Below, piece after piece: positions 24,253 to 33,377 of a stretch of DNA of 33,468 nt; within the stretch, counting starts at the first letter, position 1, and every line of letters starts with the position of its first letter. Origin of the DNA: Kiritimatiellota bacterium (GTDB lineage Bacteria; Verrucomicrobiota; Lentisphaeria; Oligosphaerales; JAADHN01); assembly GCA_013151865.1 (NCBI GenBank), contig JAADHN010000174.1, forward strand, positions 1 to 33,468, written 5' to 3'. Under the pieces are notes generated by a model. The model saw only the letters and a program-made list of their open reading frames with translations, was not told where the DNA came from and did not search any database. A program made the position numbers and the translations under genes.

Positions 24253-26415
24253 TTACGATCCACTGTCCCGGTATTGCTTTTTCAGTTTCTCGATCACTGC
24301 CGGTTCTGCCAGCGCCGTCATGTCCCCCAGCACTTTGCCCGCCGCGATGTCCCGGAGCAACCGCCGCATGATCTTGCCGCTGCGTGTCTTCGGCAGGTCT
24401 GCCGTAAAGAGGATGTTCTCGGGGCGTGCGATTGCACCGATCTTCTTCACCACGTGATCCTTGAGTTGCTGGACCAAATCGACACCCATACGGCTCGATT
24501 CCTTGATCGTGACAAACGCCGTGATCGCTTCCCCCTTGATCTCGTGAGGTGTGCCGACCACGGCCGCCTCCGCCACGGAAGGATGATCCACCAATGCAGA
24601 CTCCACTTCCATGGTGCCGATCCTGTGCCCGGCAACATTAAGGACGTCATCCACTCGGCCCACCACGGTAAAGTATCCCATCTCGTCGCGTTTGGCGCCG
24701 TCACCGGTGAAATAAATGCCGGGCCACTTCGACCAGTATGTCTTCACGAAACGCTCGTGGTCACCGTAGATCCCCCGAATCATACCGGGCCATGGCTCGG
24801 TGACGGCCAGATAACCGGCGCCCACCGGGATTTCATTGCCGGCCTCGTCCAGAATGGCAGCAGCAATGCCCGGCACCGCGCGACCCGCCGATCCCGGTTT
24901 CATGGTGCCGATACCCGGGAGGTTCGTGATCATAATATGGCCCGTTTCCGTCTGCCAGTACGTGTCCACCACCGGGCATCGGCCGTTGCCGATGTTCTCA
25001 AAGTACCACATCCACGCTTCAGGATTGATCGGCTCCCCCACGGTCCCCAGCAGCCTTAAACTGGAGAGATCGTGCCGCTCCACCGGCTCGGGACCCCATT
25101 TCATGAAAGTCCGGATTGCCGTCGGCGCCGTGTAAAAGACGGTGACCCCGTATTCCTCGACGATGGCCCAAAAGCGATCCCGATCCGGCCAATCGGGCGC
25201 CCCTTCGTACATCACAATGGTCGCGCCGTTGCACAACGGCCCGTACACGATGTAGCTGTGTCCCGTCACCCAACCGATGTCCGCCGTACACCAGAAAACA
25301 TCGTCTTGCTTTAAGTCGAAGATCATCTTGCTGGTGGCGTAGCAGCCCACCATGTAGCCGCCCGTGGTATGGACGATGCCTTTCGGTTTGCCCGTCGTAC
25401 CGGAGGTGTACAGGATGTAGCTCATGTGCTCGGAATCGAGAGGCTCGGCAGCGCAATCCGCCGAGGCCGACTGCATCAGTTCGTCCCACCAGAGGTCCCG
25501 TTTGGCAATAAGGCGTATCGGAAAATTCCCGTGGCGTACGATGATGACGTGCTCGACTCCCGGCGACTGCCGCAGCGCATAGTCCGCATCGTGCTTCAAC
25601 GGGATGAGCCCGCCGCGGCGAAACCCCCCGTCCGCGGTAATCAGCAATTTGGCCTGGGCGTCGTTGATTCGATCCGCCAGCGACTCGGCGGAGAACCCGG
25701 CGAAAACAACCGAATGAACAGCCCCGATGCGAACGCAGGCGAGCATGGCGATGGCAAGCTCCGGAATCATCGGCATGTAAAGCGCCACCCGGTCCCCTTT
25801 CTCAACCCCAAGGCCCCGCAGAACATTGGCAAATTTGCACACCTGGCGGTGCAAATCCCAGTAAGTCAAGGTGCGCTTCTCCCCCTTTTCGCCTTCCCAG
25901 ATAATGGCGGCCTTGTTCCGCAGACCCTTGTCCAGGTTCAGATCAAGGCAATTGTAGCTGATGTTCGTCGTCCCGCCCACGAACCACTTCGCGTACGGCG
26001 GGTCCCACTGAAGGGGCCGATCCCACTTCTTGAACCAATGCAATTCAGCGGCAAAGCGCTCCCAGAAACGCGGCCCCTCGGCCCGCGCCTTCTCGTAGAT
26101 ATCGGGGTCCGAAACGTTGGCCTGCGCCGTAAATGCCGGCGGCGGTTCAAACGTTCGCTCTTCTTTCAATAAGTCGCTGATCACTGCCGGTCTGCTGGCG
26201 GCAGGAGTCGTTTCCGGCGGCCCGGGCGGACGGCTCGACGGAGTCTTGCCGTCCGGGTTCCGCAGCCACTTCTCCAAATCCTCCCGGGAAAAACGCCAGC
26301 GACGCCCCAGTTTTTTCGCAGGAATGCGCCCCGACTGCAACAGCTTGTACAGGGTGCTCTTGGAAAGTTTGAGATGGGCCGCCGCCTCGTCGAGTGTAAG
26401 CACGTCTTCTGCCAT
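24253..26415 (-). CDS. acs: Acetyl-CoA synthetase (AMP-forming) with N-terminal HTH domain
   Basis: This 720-residue fusion begins with an excisionase/MerR-type helix-turn-helix domain (residues 5-52: [20 protein letters not shown], then [21 protein letters not shown]). A Pro-rich linker follows (about 55-78), and then a full-length acetate-CoA ligase of about 640 residues. The ligase has [11 protein letters not shown] (336-346), the [10 protein letters not shown] acetate/ATP motif, [13 protein letters not shown], the [13 protein letters not shown] hinge, and the C-terminal [11 protein letters not shown] with Lys681, the usual acetylation site. Reading is continuous, and a start after the HTH would drop the only ATG close to the promoter (26473-26501). 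The enzyme activates acetate. The HTH domain suggests it may also bind DNA, possibly its own promoter. pta follows in the same operon. Confidence 0.95.
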   Translation of the reverse strand: MAEDVLTLDEAAAHLKLSKSTLYKLLQSGRIPAKKLGRRWRFSREDLEKWLRNPDGKTPSSRPPGPPETTPAASRPAVISDLLKEERTFEPPPAFTAQANVSDPDIYEKARAEGPRFWERFAAELHWFKKWDRPLQWDPPYAKWFVGGTTNISYNCLDLNLDKGLRNKAAIIWEGEKGEKRTLTYWDLHRQVCKFANVLRGLGVEKGDRVALYMPMIPELAIAMLACVRIGAVHSVVFAGFSAESLADRINDAQAKLLITADGGFRRGGLIPLKHDADYALRQSPGVEHVIIVRHGNFPIRLIAKRDLWWDELMQSASADCAAEPLDSEHMSYILYTSGTTGKPKGIVHTTGGYMVGCYATSKMIFDLKQDDVFWCTADIGWVTGHSYIVYGPLCNGATIVMYEGAPDWPDRDRFWAIVEEYGVTVFYTAPTAIRTFMKWGPEPVERHDLSSLRLLGTVGEPINPEAWMWYFENIGNGRCPVVDTYWQTETGHIMITNLPGIGTMKPGSAGRAVPGIAAAILDEAGNEIPVGAGYLAVTEPWPGMIRGIYGDHERFVKTYWSKWPGIYFTGDGAKRDEMGYFTVVGRVDDVLNVAGHRIGTMEVESALVDHPSVAEAAVVGTPHEIKGEAITAFVTIKESSRMGVDLVQQLKDHVVKKIGAIARPENILFTADLPKTRSGKIMRRLLRDIAAGKVLGDMTALAEPAVIEKLKKQYRDSGS

Positions 26416-26451
26416 GGTTTTGCTCCCGAATCAAACCACTCTCTGCTTGCC

Positions 26452-26480
26452 GCTATTAGCCAGTATTGTCCGATAATAGC
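26452..26480. promoter_or_regulatory. Inverted repeat overlapping the acs -10 box (candidate operator)
   Basis: GCTATTA (26452-26458) and TAATAGC (26474-26480) form a perfect 7-bp inverted repeat. Their centres are 22 bp apart, about two helical turns. One arm covers the -10 hexamer of the acs promoter and the other lies just downstream of the transcription start. This is the geometry of a repressor site. The HTH domain of the encoded enzyme is the obvious candidate ligand, by inference. Confidence 0.5.
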
Positions 26481-26501
26481 CCGCAACACAAAGATTGTCA
26501 A
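26473..26501 (-). promoter_or_regulatory. Sigma-70 promoter of the acs-pta operon
   Basis: On the minus strand a perfect TTGACA (26496-26501) is followed after 17 bases by TATTAT (26473-26478, 5 of 6). The ATG of the fusion gene is about 55 bases after the -10 box. Confidence 0.8.
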
Positions 26502-26855
26502 CCGTCACCGGTCACTTTTCCAAGAAAAAATTGCCCGGATGGACCTGCGTGCAGATGTGTCGAGGTGTCGGTCGAGACGCCCGTTGCAACAATCCGGGGC
26601 TGGGCCTGGCCAGAGCCCGGCCATGTCACCGCCCGCCAAGCGGGGGGCGCCGTATCCCTTATCTTGAGTTTTCACAACTCGTGCGACGGTCCCAGGAACC
26701 CGATATCCAACGGACAAGAACGTGCGAAACAGGCTCCGAACGCCGGGGAGTGGGAAGCCTTGCATTCCTACCCTGTCGGGGTATCATATGAGTACGACAA
26801 TGTGGCATTCGTGCCAGTCCGACGGGATGGTTTCGACGACGCGTGAATCCGAAAC

Positions 26856-26883
26856 CCAAAACAACCACGCAAGGCCGTTTTGG
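26856..26883. repeat. 7-bp inverted repeat
   Basis: CCAAAAC (26856-26862) and GTTTTGG (26877-26883) pair around a 14-base loop. It lies midway between the divergent acs and fdh operons. No T tract follows, so its role (operator or nothing) is unknown. Confidence 0.3.
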
Positions 26884-27123
26884 TTATTTGGGTAACGATT
26901 CTGACTGCGCGCGCCCGAGGTCGCAGCGGGGAAGCGGAATGCCGCCGCGCCAACCGCGAGCAGAGTGAACTGCCGACGGCATAGAATTGAGGTCCCGGAA
27001 GTCAGATCTCGACTGTCGGCCCGGAATGCTCTCTGCCGAACTTCGACACTTGAAACCAAGCCGTTCATTCACTTGCTTCCATGATATTGAGCGAGCAGGT
27101 ACCGGCCAGGAGATCGACTTACC

Positions 27124-27345
27124 ATGAACCCCGAACAGGCAGCCGCTTACCGGCAGTTTTTTTCATCGCTGCCCTCACTCGTTACCGCAGAAGATCTTTT
27201 CGGCATCCTGGGTCAACTCCAGGACGAGCTGGGGTGTATTCCGCGTGCAGCCATCCGCGACCTTGCCGGTCGTGCCGGCGTTTCTGAAACACGCCTTTTC
27301 GGGGCTGTCACGTCCTACCCCGATTTTCTTCTGGCGGAGGACTGA
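27124..27345 (+). CDS. Truncated NuoE-like protein (helical N-terminal part only)
   Basis: This 73-residue protein matches only the N-terminal helical bundle of NuoE, HydC and FdsG subunits (about residues 15-70: LFGILGQLQDELGCIPRAAI, then VSETRLFGAVTSYPDFLL). The thioredoxin-fold [2Fe-2S] domain that should follow is absent, and the nuoF-like ATG lies only 2 bases after the stop. There is therefore no remnant to suggest a simple frameshift. The ATG is preceded at some distance by AGGAG (27110s). It is the first gene of the formate dehydrogenase operon. It may serve as a structural partner for the NuoF-like subunit without a cluster of its own. Confidence 0.75.
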   Translation: MNPEQAAAYRQFFSSLPSLVTAEDLFGILGQLQDELGCIPRAAIRDLAGRAGVSETRLFGAVTSYPDFLLAED

Positions 27346-27347
27346 CC

Positions 27348-28646
27348 ATGATCCACGAAATGAAGCGACTCACCACACGGATCGGGGCCTACGATCCCCT
27401 GGATGCAGCAGGATACGAAAGGCTGGGCGGATTTCGCGGACTCCGACAGGCATTGTCCAAAGCACCGGCGGACGTCATCGGCGAGGTGGCCGACGCCGGC
27501 CTCCAAGGCCGCGGCGGCGCCGGTTTTGCTGCGGCTCGAAAATGGTCGTTTGTAGCAGCCCAGGAACGGCATCCGAAGTATCTGATCTGCAATGCAGACG
27601 AAGGGGAACTCGGGACGGTCAAGGACCGACTGCTGCTCGAAGGCGATCCTTGGGCGGTCGCAGAGGGACTGTTGATTACTGCATACGCGACCGGCGCCGA
27701 CGTGATCATTGTCTACATTCGCGGTGCATACCGTGAAGCCTTCTGCCTTTGGAAGGAACTGGCCGAGCGCGTTTCCGCCGAACTGCGGCGCCCCGAGTTG
27801 TGGACCGCTGCAGCGGGCAGAGCTGCACCGGAGCTGCGCGTCGTCCGCGGGCGGGGTCTCTATATTGCGGGCGAGGAAATGGCCCTGATCGCCTCGTTGG
27901 CGGCGCGACGGCCCGTGAGCGCATCGAAACCGCCTTATCCCGCGGAAAAAGGGCTCTTCGGGATGCCGACCGTGGTCCACAATGTGGAAACCGTGGCAAA
28001 CGTGCCGCTGATCCTGGCCGACGGCGCCGGGGAATACCGGACGGTGGGCACGGAAGAGGAGCCCGGAACGCGTTTGTTCTCCCTGTCCGGCAACATCCGT
28101 CGGCCCGGCGTCTACGAGCTTCCCATCGGCTCGACGACGTTGGCGCAGCTCATCGACGACCTTGGCGGCGGCACACTGGACGGACGCCCACCCAAGGCCG
28201 TGCAGCCCGGGGGCGGAACGAGCGCCTTGCTCAGTGCCGCCCACCTGAATACACGCATGTCCAGCGCGGACCTCCGGGCGGCCGGAAGTTCGGCGGGCAC
28301 CGGCGGAGTGATCGTGTATGGCGCGGACAGGAACGCCGTATCCATCGTCGACGAACTGCTGGGGTACTACGGCGGCGAATCTTGCGGCATGTGTATGCCC
28401 TGTCGGGTCGGGACCCTGAAAATGCGGGAGATTGTGAAACGCCTGCTCGCCGGCGACGGCTGCGCCGCAGACATCGGACGTTTGCGGGCTGTCGGCGAAA
28501 CCTGCGTGAAGGCTTCCACATGTGGTATGGGCCAGAGTTTCCCCTTGCCGGTGCTCTCGGCGCTGAAGCTGTTCCCGCGAGACTTCGAGAGTTTGGTTCG
28601 CGTCCCGCCGCGGACCCGGACCCCGGATCAGGAGCAAAGCAGGTGA
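27348..28646 (+). CDS. NuoF-like NAD(P)H-binding subunit of formate dehydrogenase
   Basis: The 432-residue product is a NuoF/FdsB-type flavoprotein that binds FMN, NAD(H) and one 4Fe-4S cluster. Motifs are GLQGRGGAGF (51-60), NADEGELGTVKDR (82-94), MPTVVHNVETVANVP (206-220), and cluster ligands C346, C349, C352 and C392 in SCGMCMPCR and TCGMG. Unlike the fusion at 11199-13526 it has neither an N-terminal thioredoxin-like domain nor C-terminal ferredoxins. GGAGG lies 7 bases before the ATG. Its stop overlaps the fdhA GTG as GTGA. With FdhA it should form an NAD(P)-dependent formate dehydrogenase; this follows from the fdsGBA-like gene order. Confidence 0.92.
   Translation: MIHEMKRLTTRIGAYDPLDAAGYERLGGFRGLRQALSKAPADVIGEVADAGLQGRGGAGFAAARKWSFVAAQERHPKYLICNADEGELGTVKDRLLLEGDPWAVAEGLLITAYATGADVIIVYIRGAYREAFCLWKELAERVSAELRRPELWTAAAGRAAPELRVVRGRGLYIAGEEMALIASLAARRPVSASKPPYPAEKGLFGMPTVVHNVETVANVPLILADGAGEYRTVGTEEEPGTRLFSLSGNIRRPGVYELPIGSTTLAQLIDDLGGGTLDGRPPKAVQPGGGTSALLSAAHLNTRMSSADLRAAGSSAGTGGVIVYGADRNAVSIVDELLGYYGGESCGMCMPCRVGTLKMREIVKRLLAGDGCAADIGRLRAVGETCVKASTCGMGQSFPLPVLSALKLFPRDFESLVRVPPRTRTPDQEQSR
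28630..28634 (+). promoter_or_regulatory. Ribosome binding site that sets the fdhA GTG start
   Basis: AGGAG lies 8 bases before the GTG at 28643 but 14 before the ATG at 28649, which favours the GTG and the 4-base overlap with the nuoF-like stop. Confidence 0.5.
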
Positions 28647-31354
28647 GCATGGAAACGATTTCACTGATGATCGACGGCAGGCAGGTCAGTGCAGCCGAAG
28701 GCACCACAATCCTGGAGGCGGCCCGGACCGCGGGAATCCACATTCCCCACCTCTGCTGGGATCCGCGCGTCGAGCCCATCGGCAGTTGCCGCCTTTGTGC
28801 GGTGCGAATCGAAGGCCGCAACAGCTTTTTTCAGGCTTGCTCGACGACCGCCGTGCACGGTATGCAGGTGACAACGGAAGACGCCGAGATCGCGGCATTG
28901 CGCAAGGGAATCCTCGAACTGATCTTTGCCGATCACCATACCGCCTGTCCCACCTGCGACCGCGACGGCAATTGCAAACTGCAGGACTACGCCTACCGCT
29001 ACGGTGCGGACCACGACCGCTTCGGAGCTGCCGAAGCGTCCCCGATTCGCAGCAACTACGCCAGTGCCAATTACGGCATCGCGTACGTGTCCGAAAAATG
29101 CATCAAGTGCGGGCTCTGTGTGAAGTACTGCGAAACGGTCCAGATGGCCGAAGCAATCACCCTGGCTTGGCGGCAGGAGCGGACCGCGGTCACCACCGCG
29201 TTCGGTGTCGACCTGCACGAGAGCCCATGCGAGCTTTGCGGCGGTTGCATCCGGGTCTGCCCGGCCGGCGCCATGCTGGACAGAAAGGCCATCGGCAAAG
29301 GGCGCGACAGGAACCTGAACCGGGTCAGGACGATCTGCCCCTACTGCGGCGTCGGCTGCCAAATGGATCTCCTCACGGATCCCGTGAGGAACCGAATCGT
29401 CCGGGTCACAGCGGTCCCCGGTTCGCCCATCAACGACGGCAATCTCTGTGTCAAAGGACACTTCGGCTTCGATTTCGTCAGTTCCGAGGAACGCCTGACG
29501 CAACCGCTTCTCCGCAAGGCAGACGGATTCGCCGCTGTCACCTGGGACGAGGCGCTCGATACGATCGGAACGCGGCTGCGGCGCATTCGCGAAAAACACG
29601 GGCCCGAAGGGCTGGCGTTTGTCTCTTCCTGCCGATGCTCGAACGAAGAGAACTACCTGATGCAGAAGCTGGCCCGTGCCGCCGCCGGCACCAATAACGT
29701 TGACCAATGCGCCACGACGTGTCACGCCCCGACGGTTGCGGGCCTGGCCTCGGCGTTCGGCAGCGGCGCCATGACCAACAGTGTGAGAGAAATCCGGGAT
29801 TGCGACGTCCTTTTCGTGATTGGCGCAAACCCGACCGAAGCCCACCCCATTGTCGGATTGGAGATGAAACGGGCACTGCGGCGCGGCGCCAAACTCGTCG
29901 TCTGCGACCCACGCAGGACTTGGCTGGCGGCCCGCGCTCACGTCCACATCCAACACCGGCCGGGAAGCGACAACATGCTGCTCAACGCAATGATGCGATT
30001 CATCATCGACGAAGGACTTCAGGATCGCGCTTTTGTCGCGGAACGCTGCGAGGAATTCGATGTGTTCGAGGAAAATCTGCGCGCCTTCTCCGTGGAAGAA
30101 GCCGCGATATACTGCGGTGTGAAGGCCGAGGACATTCGGCAGGCGGCGCGTTTGTATGCGAACGGCAGCCCCAGCGCCATTTTCTACACGCTCGGGATTA
30201 CCGAACACACTTGCGGTACCGACAATGTTCGGAACCTGGCCAATCTGGCCATGCTTTGCGGCCAGATCGGCAAATGGGCCAGCGGCGTCAACCCGCTCCG
30301 CGGTCAAAACAATGTGCAGGGCGGTTGCGACATGGGAGCCATGCCGCACAAATTGCCCGGATACCAGAATTGGAGCGATGACGCGGTACGCGCCAAGTTC
30401 GAACGTGCCTGGGACCGTCCTCTGCCGACCAATCCGGGCGGCCGCGTGACCCACTTCGTCGAGGAAGCCGGTGCGGGAACGCTCAAGGCCCTGTACGTCA
30501 TGGGTGAGGATCTCGTCGTCTCCGAACCGAACCAGGCAAAAGTCGTCCGGCATCTGCGTCAGCTGGAATTCCTGGTCTGCCAAGATCTGTTCCTCACCGA
30601 GACAGCCAAGCTTGCCCACATGGTTCTGCCCGGCGCGTGCTGGGCAGAAAAGGACGGCACTTTCACCGCCTCGGAACGGCGCGTTCAACGGTTCCGTCGC
30701 GCTGTCTTGCCGCCCGGCGAAGCAAAACCCGACTGGGAGATTCTGTGCCTGGTGTCCGAGGCTTTGGGGTATCCCATGCACTATGCCGATCCCTCCGAAA
30801 TCTTCTCTGAGATGGCTCGACTTACCCCGAGCTATGCCGGCATGTCCTACGCACGGCTGGGCGACGAGGGCCTGCAGTGGCCCTGCCCGGACCCCGACCA
30901 CCCCGGCACGCGCTTCCTGCACGAAGGGACTTTCGCCCGGGGCAAAGGCAAATTCCAGCCCATCGGCTTCCAGCCGCAGAAGGAGGAGCCCGACGAGTCC
31001 TATCCGCTCATCCTCTCCACGGGCCGGACGCTGTACAACTACAACTCCGGGAGCATGACGCGCAAGACCGGGATTATCCGCCAGAAAGAATCCGCCAACT
31101 TTGTGGAGATCCACACGGACACGGCGGCACGGTATGGTATTGCCGATGGAGACAGAGTCCGGGTGCGGACACGGCGCGGCGTCGTCGCGGGGCGTGCCGT
31201 GGTGGGCGAGCGGGTGCGGCCGGACTCGATCTGGATGCCGTTCCACTTCGCTGAGGCCCCGGCAAACGCCGTGACCAATGACGTGTTCGACCCGGAAACG
31301 GCGACCGCCGAGTACAAGTGCTGTGCCGCAGCGTTGGAAAAGGCCGAGGCATGA
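28643..31354 (+). CDS. fdhA: Formate dehydrogenase catalytic subunit (Cys-type, Mo/W)
   Basis: This 903-residue protein interconverts formate and CO2 at a Mo/W-bis-pyranopterin site. The NuoG-like N-terminus has a [2Fe-2S] site (C38, C49, C52, C66), a His-Cys3 cluster (H98 or H99, C102, C105, C111) and two 4Fe-4S motifs (C153-C163, C196-C206). The catalytic domain starts with C232, C235, C239 and C269, followed by Lys271. The active-site residue is Cys360-His361 (codon TGT at 29720-29722) in NNVDQCATTCHAPTV, so it does not use selenocysteine. The GTG at 28643 is chosen because AGGAG (28630-28634) is 8 bases upstream and it overlaps the previous stop; the ATG at 28649 is an alternative. The molybdopterin dinucleotide domain near the C-terminus is complete. 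Confidence 0.96.
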   Translation: MSMETISLMIDGRQVSAAEGTTILEAARTAGIHIPHLCWDPRVEPIGSCRLCAVRIEGRNSFFQACSTTAVHGMQVTTEDAEIAALRKGILELIFADHHTACPTCDRDGNCKLQDYAYRYGADHDRFGAAEASPIRSNYASANYGIAYVSEKCIKCGLCVKYCETVQMAEAITLAWRQERTAVTTAFGVDLHESPCELCGGCIRVCPAGAMLDRKAIGKGRDRNLNRVRTICPYCGVGCQMDLLTDPVRNRIVRVTAVPGSPINDGNLCVKGHFGFDFVSSEERLTQPLLRKADGFAAVTWDEALDTIGTRLRRIREKHGPEGLAFVSSCRCSNEENYLMQKLARAAAGTNNVDQCATTCHAPTVAGLASAFGSGAMTNSVREIRDCDVLFVIGANPTEAHPIVGLEMKRALRRGAKLVVCDPRRTWLAARAHVHIQHRPGSDNMLLNAMMRFIIDEGLQDRAFVAERCEEFDVFEENLRAFSVEEAAIYCGVKAEDIRQAARLYANGSPSAIFYTLGITEHTCGTDNVRNLANLAMLCGQIGKWASGVNPLRGQNNVQGGCDMGAMPHKLPGYQNWSDDAVRAKFERAWDRPLPTNPGGRVTHFVEEAGAGTLKALYVMGEDLVVSEPNQAKVVRHLRQLEFLVCQDLFLTETAKLAHMVLPGACWAEKDGTFTASERRVQRFRRAVLPPGEAKPDWEILCLVSEALGYPMHYADPSEIFSEMARLTPSYAGMSYARLGDEGLQWPCPDPDHPGTRFLHEGTFARGKGKFQPIGFQPQKEEPDESYPLILSTGRTLYNYNSGSMTRKTGIIRQKESANFVEIHTDTAARYGIADGDRVRVRTRRGVVAGRAVVGERVRPDSIWMPFHFAEAPANAVTNDVFDPETATAEYKCCAAALEKAEA

Positions 31355-32217
31355 TGCCGACAACGTCCCGTGCGAACGCCTTGAACACCACCCAAGTTCG
31401 GGTGACCTGCCACGCTTGCGGCAAAACCGGCGGGCACGCGGACACCCGGAGGGTCGTCCGGGAAGCGCCGCTCGTGATCCACGTCAACCGAGAAACGCAT
31501 TACACCCTCATGCGCACCCCGGGGGAAGACCGCGACCTTGCCGTCGGTTTCCTGTTCACCGAAGGCGTGATTGATGCGCTGGGACAGATTCACGTCCTGC
31601 GCGAGTGCCCCGACAACCCCAATCTGATCGAGGTCGCGGTGGTCGGCCCGGCGGTCGCCGAGGGCACAGAGCGGAACATGGTGGTGAGTTCGTCTTGCGG
31701 GCTCTGCGGCCATACGGACATCGAAGGGCTCGTTGCCGGCCTGCCCGCAGCTACGGGTGTTTGGGAACTGCCCGTCGAGGTGCTGTTCGAGCTGCCGGGC
31801 AGCATGCGGACAGCTCAGTCGCTGTTCGAAGTCACGGGCGCCACGCACGCGGCGGCAATCTTCAACGCCCAAGGCGTGCTGGACATCGTACGCGAGGACA
31901 TCGGACGGCACTGCGCCTTCGACAAAGCCATCGGCCACGCACTCCTGGCCGGCGTAAACCTGCGCGACCGTGCGGCATTCCTGTCGGGAAGGGTCAGTCT
32001 GGAAATGATTGTAAAAGCGGCGCGGGCCGGGCTCCCCGTCGTGGCAGCGGTCAGTGCGCCCACGGCAGCGGCGGTGGAGGCGGCGCAACGCCTGGGCATC
32101 ACACTCTGCGGCTTCGTTCGCGGCCGCGACGCAACGGTGTACACGCACTCTTGGCGAATCAGGTCCGTCCATCCAGAAACCGGTGCGGCGCCCCCCCGGC
32201 CCCGTTGTGGGAAGTGA
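31351..32217 (+). CDS. fdhD: Formate dehydrogenase accessory sulfurtransferase
   Basis: The 288-residue product is FdhD, which delivers sulfur to the metal cofactor of formate dehydrogenase. The conserved Cys pair is C116 and C119 in SSSCGLCG. Other family segments are MRTPGEDRDLAVGFLFTEG, THAAAIF, REDIGRHCAFDKAIGHAL and AFLSGRVSLEMIVKAARAG. It has an extra N-terminal CHAC pair (C20, C23). The ATG overlaps the fdhA stop (ATGA); a second ATG follows directly. It is the last gene of the formate dehydrogenase operon. Confidence 0.95.
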   Translation: MMPTTSRANALNTTQVRVTCHACGKTGGHADTRRVVREAPLVIHVNRETHYTLMRTPGEDRDLAVGFLFTEGVIDALGQIHVLRECPDNPNLIEVAVVGPAVAEGTERNMVVSSSCGLCGHTDIEGLVAGLPAATGVWELPVEVLFELPGSMRTAQSLFEVTGATHAAAIFNAQGVLDIVREDIGRHCAFDKAIGHALLAGVNLRDRAAFLSGRVSLEMIVKAARAGLPVVAAVSAPTAAAVEAAQRLGITLCGFVRGRDATVYTHSWRIRSVHPETGAAPPRPRCGK

Positions 32218-32557
32218 CATTGCCCCCCCTCCTGCGAACAGCCGAACACAGCGCGAGCCAAGCGGACGACAGTCCTTTGGCGGCCGCTTCGCGGGGTCGA
32301 GGGGGGATCCGATTCCGTTTCCCGCCTGTCCCAGTCAGTCGTCTCCAACCGGGAGGCGGCAGCCTGAGCCTCCGCTTCTGGACACGAACCGGGAGTACAC
32401 CCGCCCGAAGTTCGCCAAGCAACACGAATGCCGCCTTGACGTTCGATGCCGAGAGTTCATATTGTGCTGGTGTTTTCGGAGAACGTCCGATCAGTGGCCA
32501 CCGCCCAGGCATGGTCCTGTTCTCGTTTTTGGGTCCCCCGGCTGAAAGGGTCGTACC
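32218..32557. other. Intergenic region after fdhD
   Basis: This 340-base gap holds a 6-bp stem (GGAGGC 32352-32357 with GCCTCC 32368-32373), without a T tract, that could be a weak end signal for the fdh operon. It also holds a promoter at 32436-32465 for the lipoprotein gene. No coding sequence is supported. Confidence 0.45.
32436..32465 (+). promoter_or_regulatory. Candidate sigma-70 promoter for the lipoprotein gene
   Basis: TTGACG (32436-32441) and TATTGT (32460-32465) are separated by 18 bases, each 5 of 6 consensus. The ATG at 32558 is about 90 bases downstream. Confidence 0.5.
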
Positions 32558-32956
32558 ATGAATCGAAGCAAGTTGTCCGGTTGGCTCCTGGGGTGTTGCG
32601 CCTTCGCTTTGCTCGCCGCAGCAGGCTGCCAATCCATGACTTGGTCAGCCGACAATCAGACCGCGTATCGGCTCGAACGCCATTTCAATGGCTGGCGCGT
32701 ACTGGTTCAGCGTTCCGTTCCGGAGGTACACGCCGCCGTCGTCGCCGCACTGAAGGATCTGGAACTGAAGCCGATCACGGACCAAGCGGACAAACTCTCC
32801 GCGACCGTGGACGGCATTTTCGCCGACAACATGGATTTCGAGGTTAGGCTCGAGGGGATGGCCCCCAAGCTCACGCGGATCACCATCAAGTGTGGCGTGC
32901 TTGGAGATGAAGCGCGCTCAAAGCTGCTTTTCCGGGCCGTTGAGAAACATTTGTGA
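32558..32956 (+). CDS. Small DUF3568-like lipoprotein
   Basis: This 132-residue secreted protein has an N-terminal signal peptide with a lipobox ending at Cys24 (LLAAAGC), so it should be lipidated and held at the membrane. The mature part (VLVQRSVPEVHAAVVAALKD, DKLSATVDGIFADNMDFEVR, SKLLFRAVEKHL) resembles the DUF3568 family of unknown function. AAAGGG lies about 9 bases before the ATG, and it has its own promoter. There is no evident link to the acetyl-CoA pathway. Confidence 0.8.
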   Translation: MNRSKLSGWLLGCCAFALLAAAGCQSMTWSADNQTAYRLERHFNGWRVLVQRSVPEVHAAVVAALKDLELKPITDQADKLSATVDGIFADNMDFEVRLEGMAPKLTRITIKCGVLGDEARSKLLFRAVEKHL

Positions 32957-33127
32957 TCTGTACAGTGCCGGTCCGTGAATCCGTAAAACGCGAATTGAAC
33001 CCGACTCCGCGCGGCATTATCTTAGTGACTGCTTTTGACGGATCGCCCGGGCAGTTCCAGCAGGTAGTGTCGGTGTCGATCTTCGTACAACCCGGTCTTG
33101 GCATTCTGTCGAGCACGGCGCCCCTTC

Positions 33128-33292
<165 letters not shown>

Positions 33293-33314
33293 CGCGGCGG
33301 GCCGCGGTTCGAGC

Positions 33315-33331
33315 GTCCCGCTTTGCGGGAC
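33315..33331. repeat. 7-bp hairpin between the direct repeats
   Basis: GTCCCGC and GCGGGAC pair around a TTT loop. It lies in the unit between the two 91-bp repeats, next to GC-rich palindromic sequence (CCGCGG twice near 33293-33308). It may end the tRNA transcript, but no T tract follows. Confidence 0.4.
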
Positions 33332-33377
33332 ACGGGCGCACCTCGCCGTGCGAGTGTGCGCAGGGCTTCAGCCCGTC

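Larger units (their letters stand above)
26416..27123. other. Intergenic region between divergent acs and fdh operons
   Basis: It contains the acs promoter and its inverted repeat at 26452-26501, and a 7-bp inverted repeat at 26856-26883. I found no well-matched promoter for the formate dehydrogenase operon; TAGAAT near 26990 lacks a good -35. The overlapping open frames on both strands show no family, and I do not annotate them. Confidence 0.5.

Noticed and set aside
26466-27068. Frames on both strands between acs and the fdh operon
   Set aside because: They overlap each other and the acs promoter, and show no recognisable domain.
29720-29722. Possible selenocysteine codon at the formate dehydrogenase active site
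   Set aside because: The codon is TGT (Cys360), not TGA, so this is a cysteine-type enzyme and no SECIS is needed.
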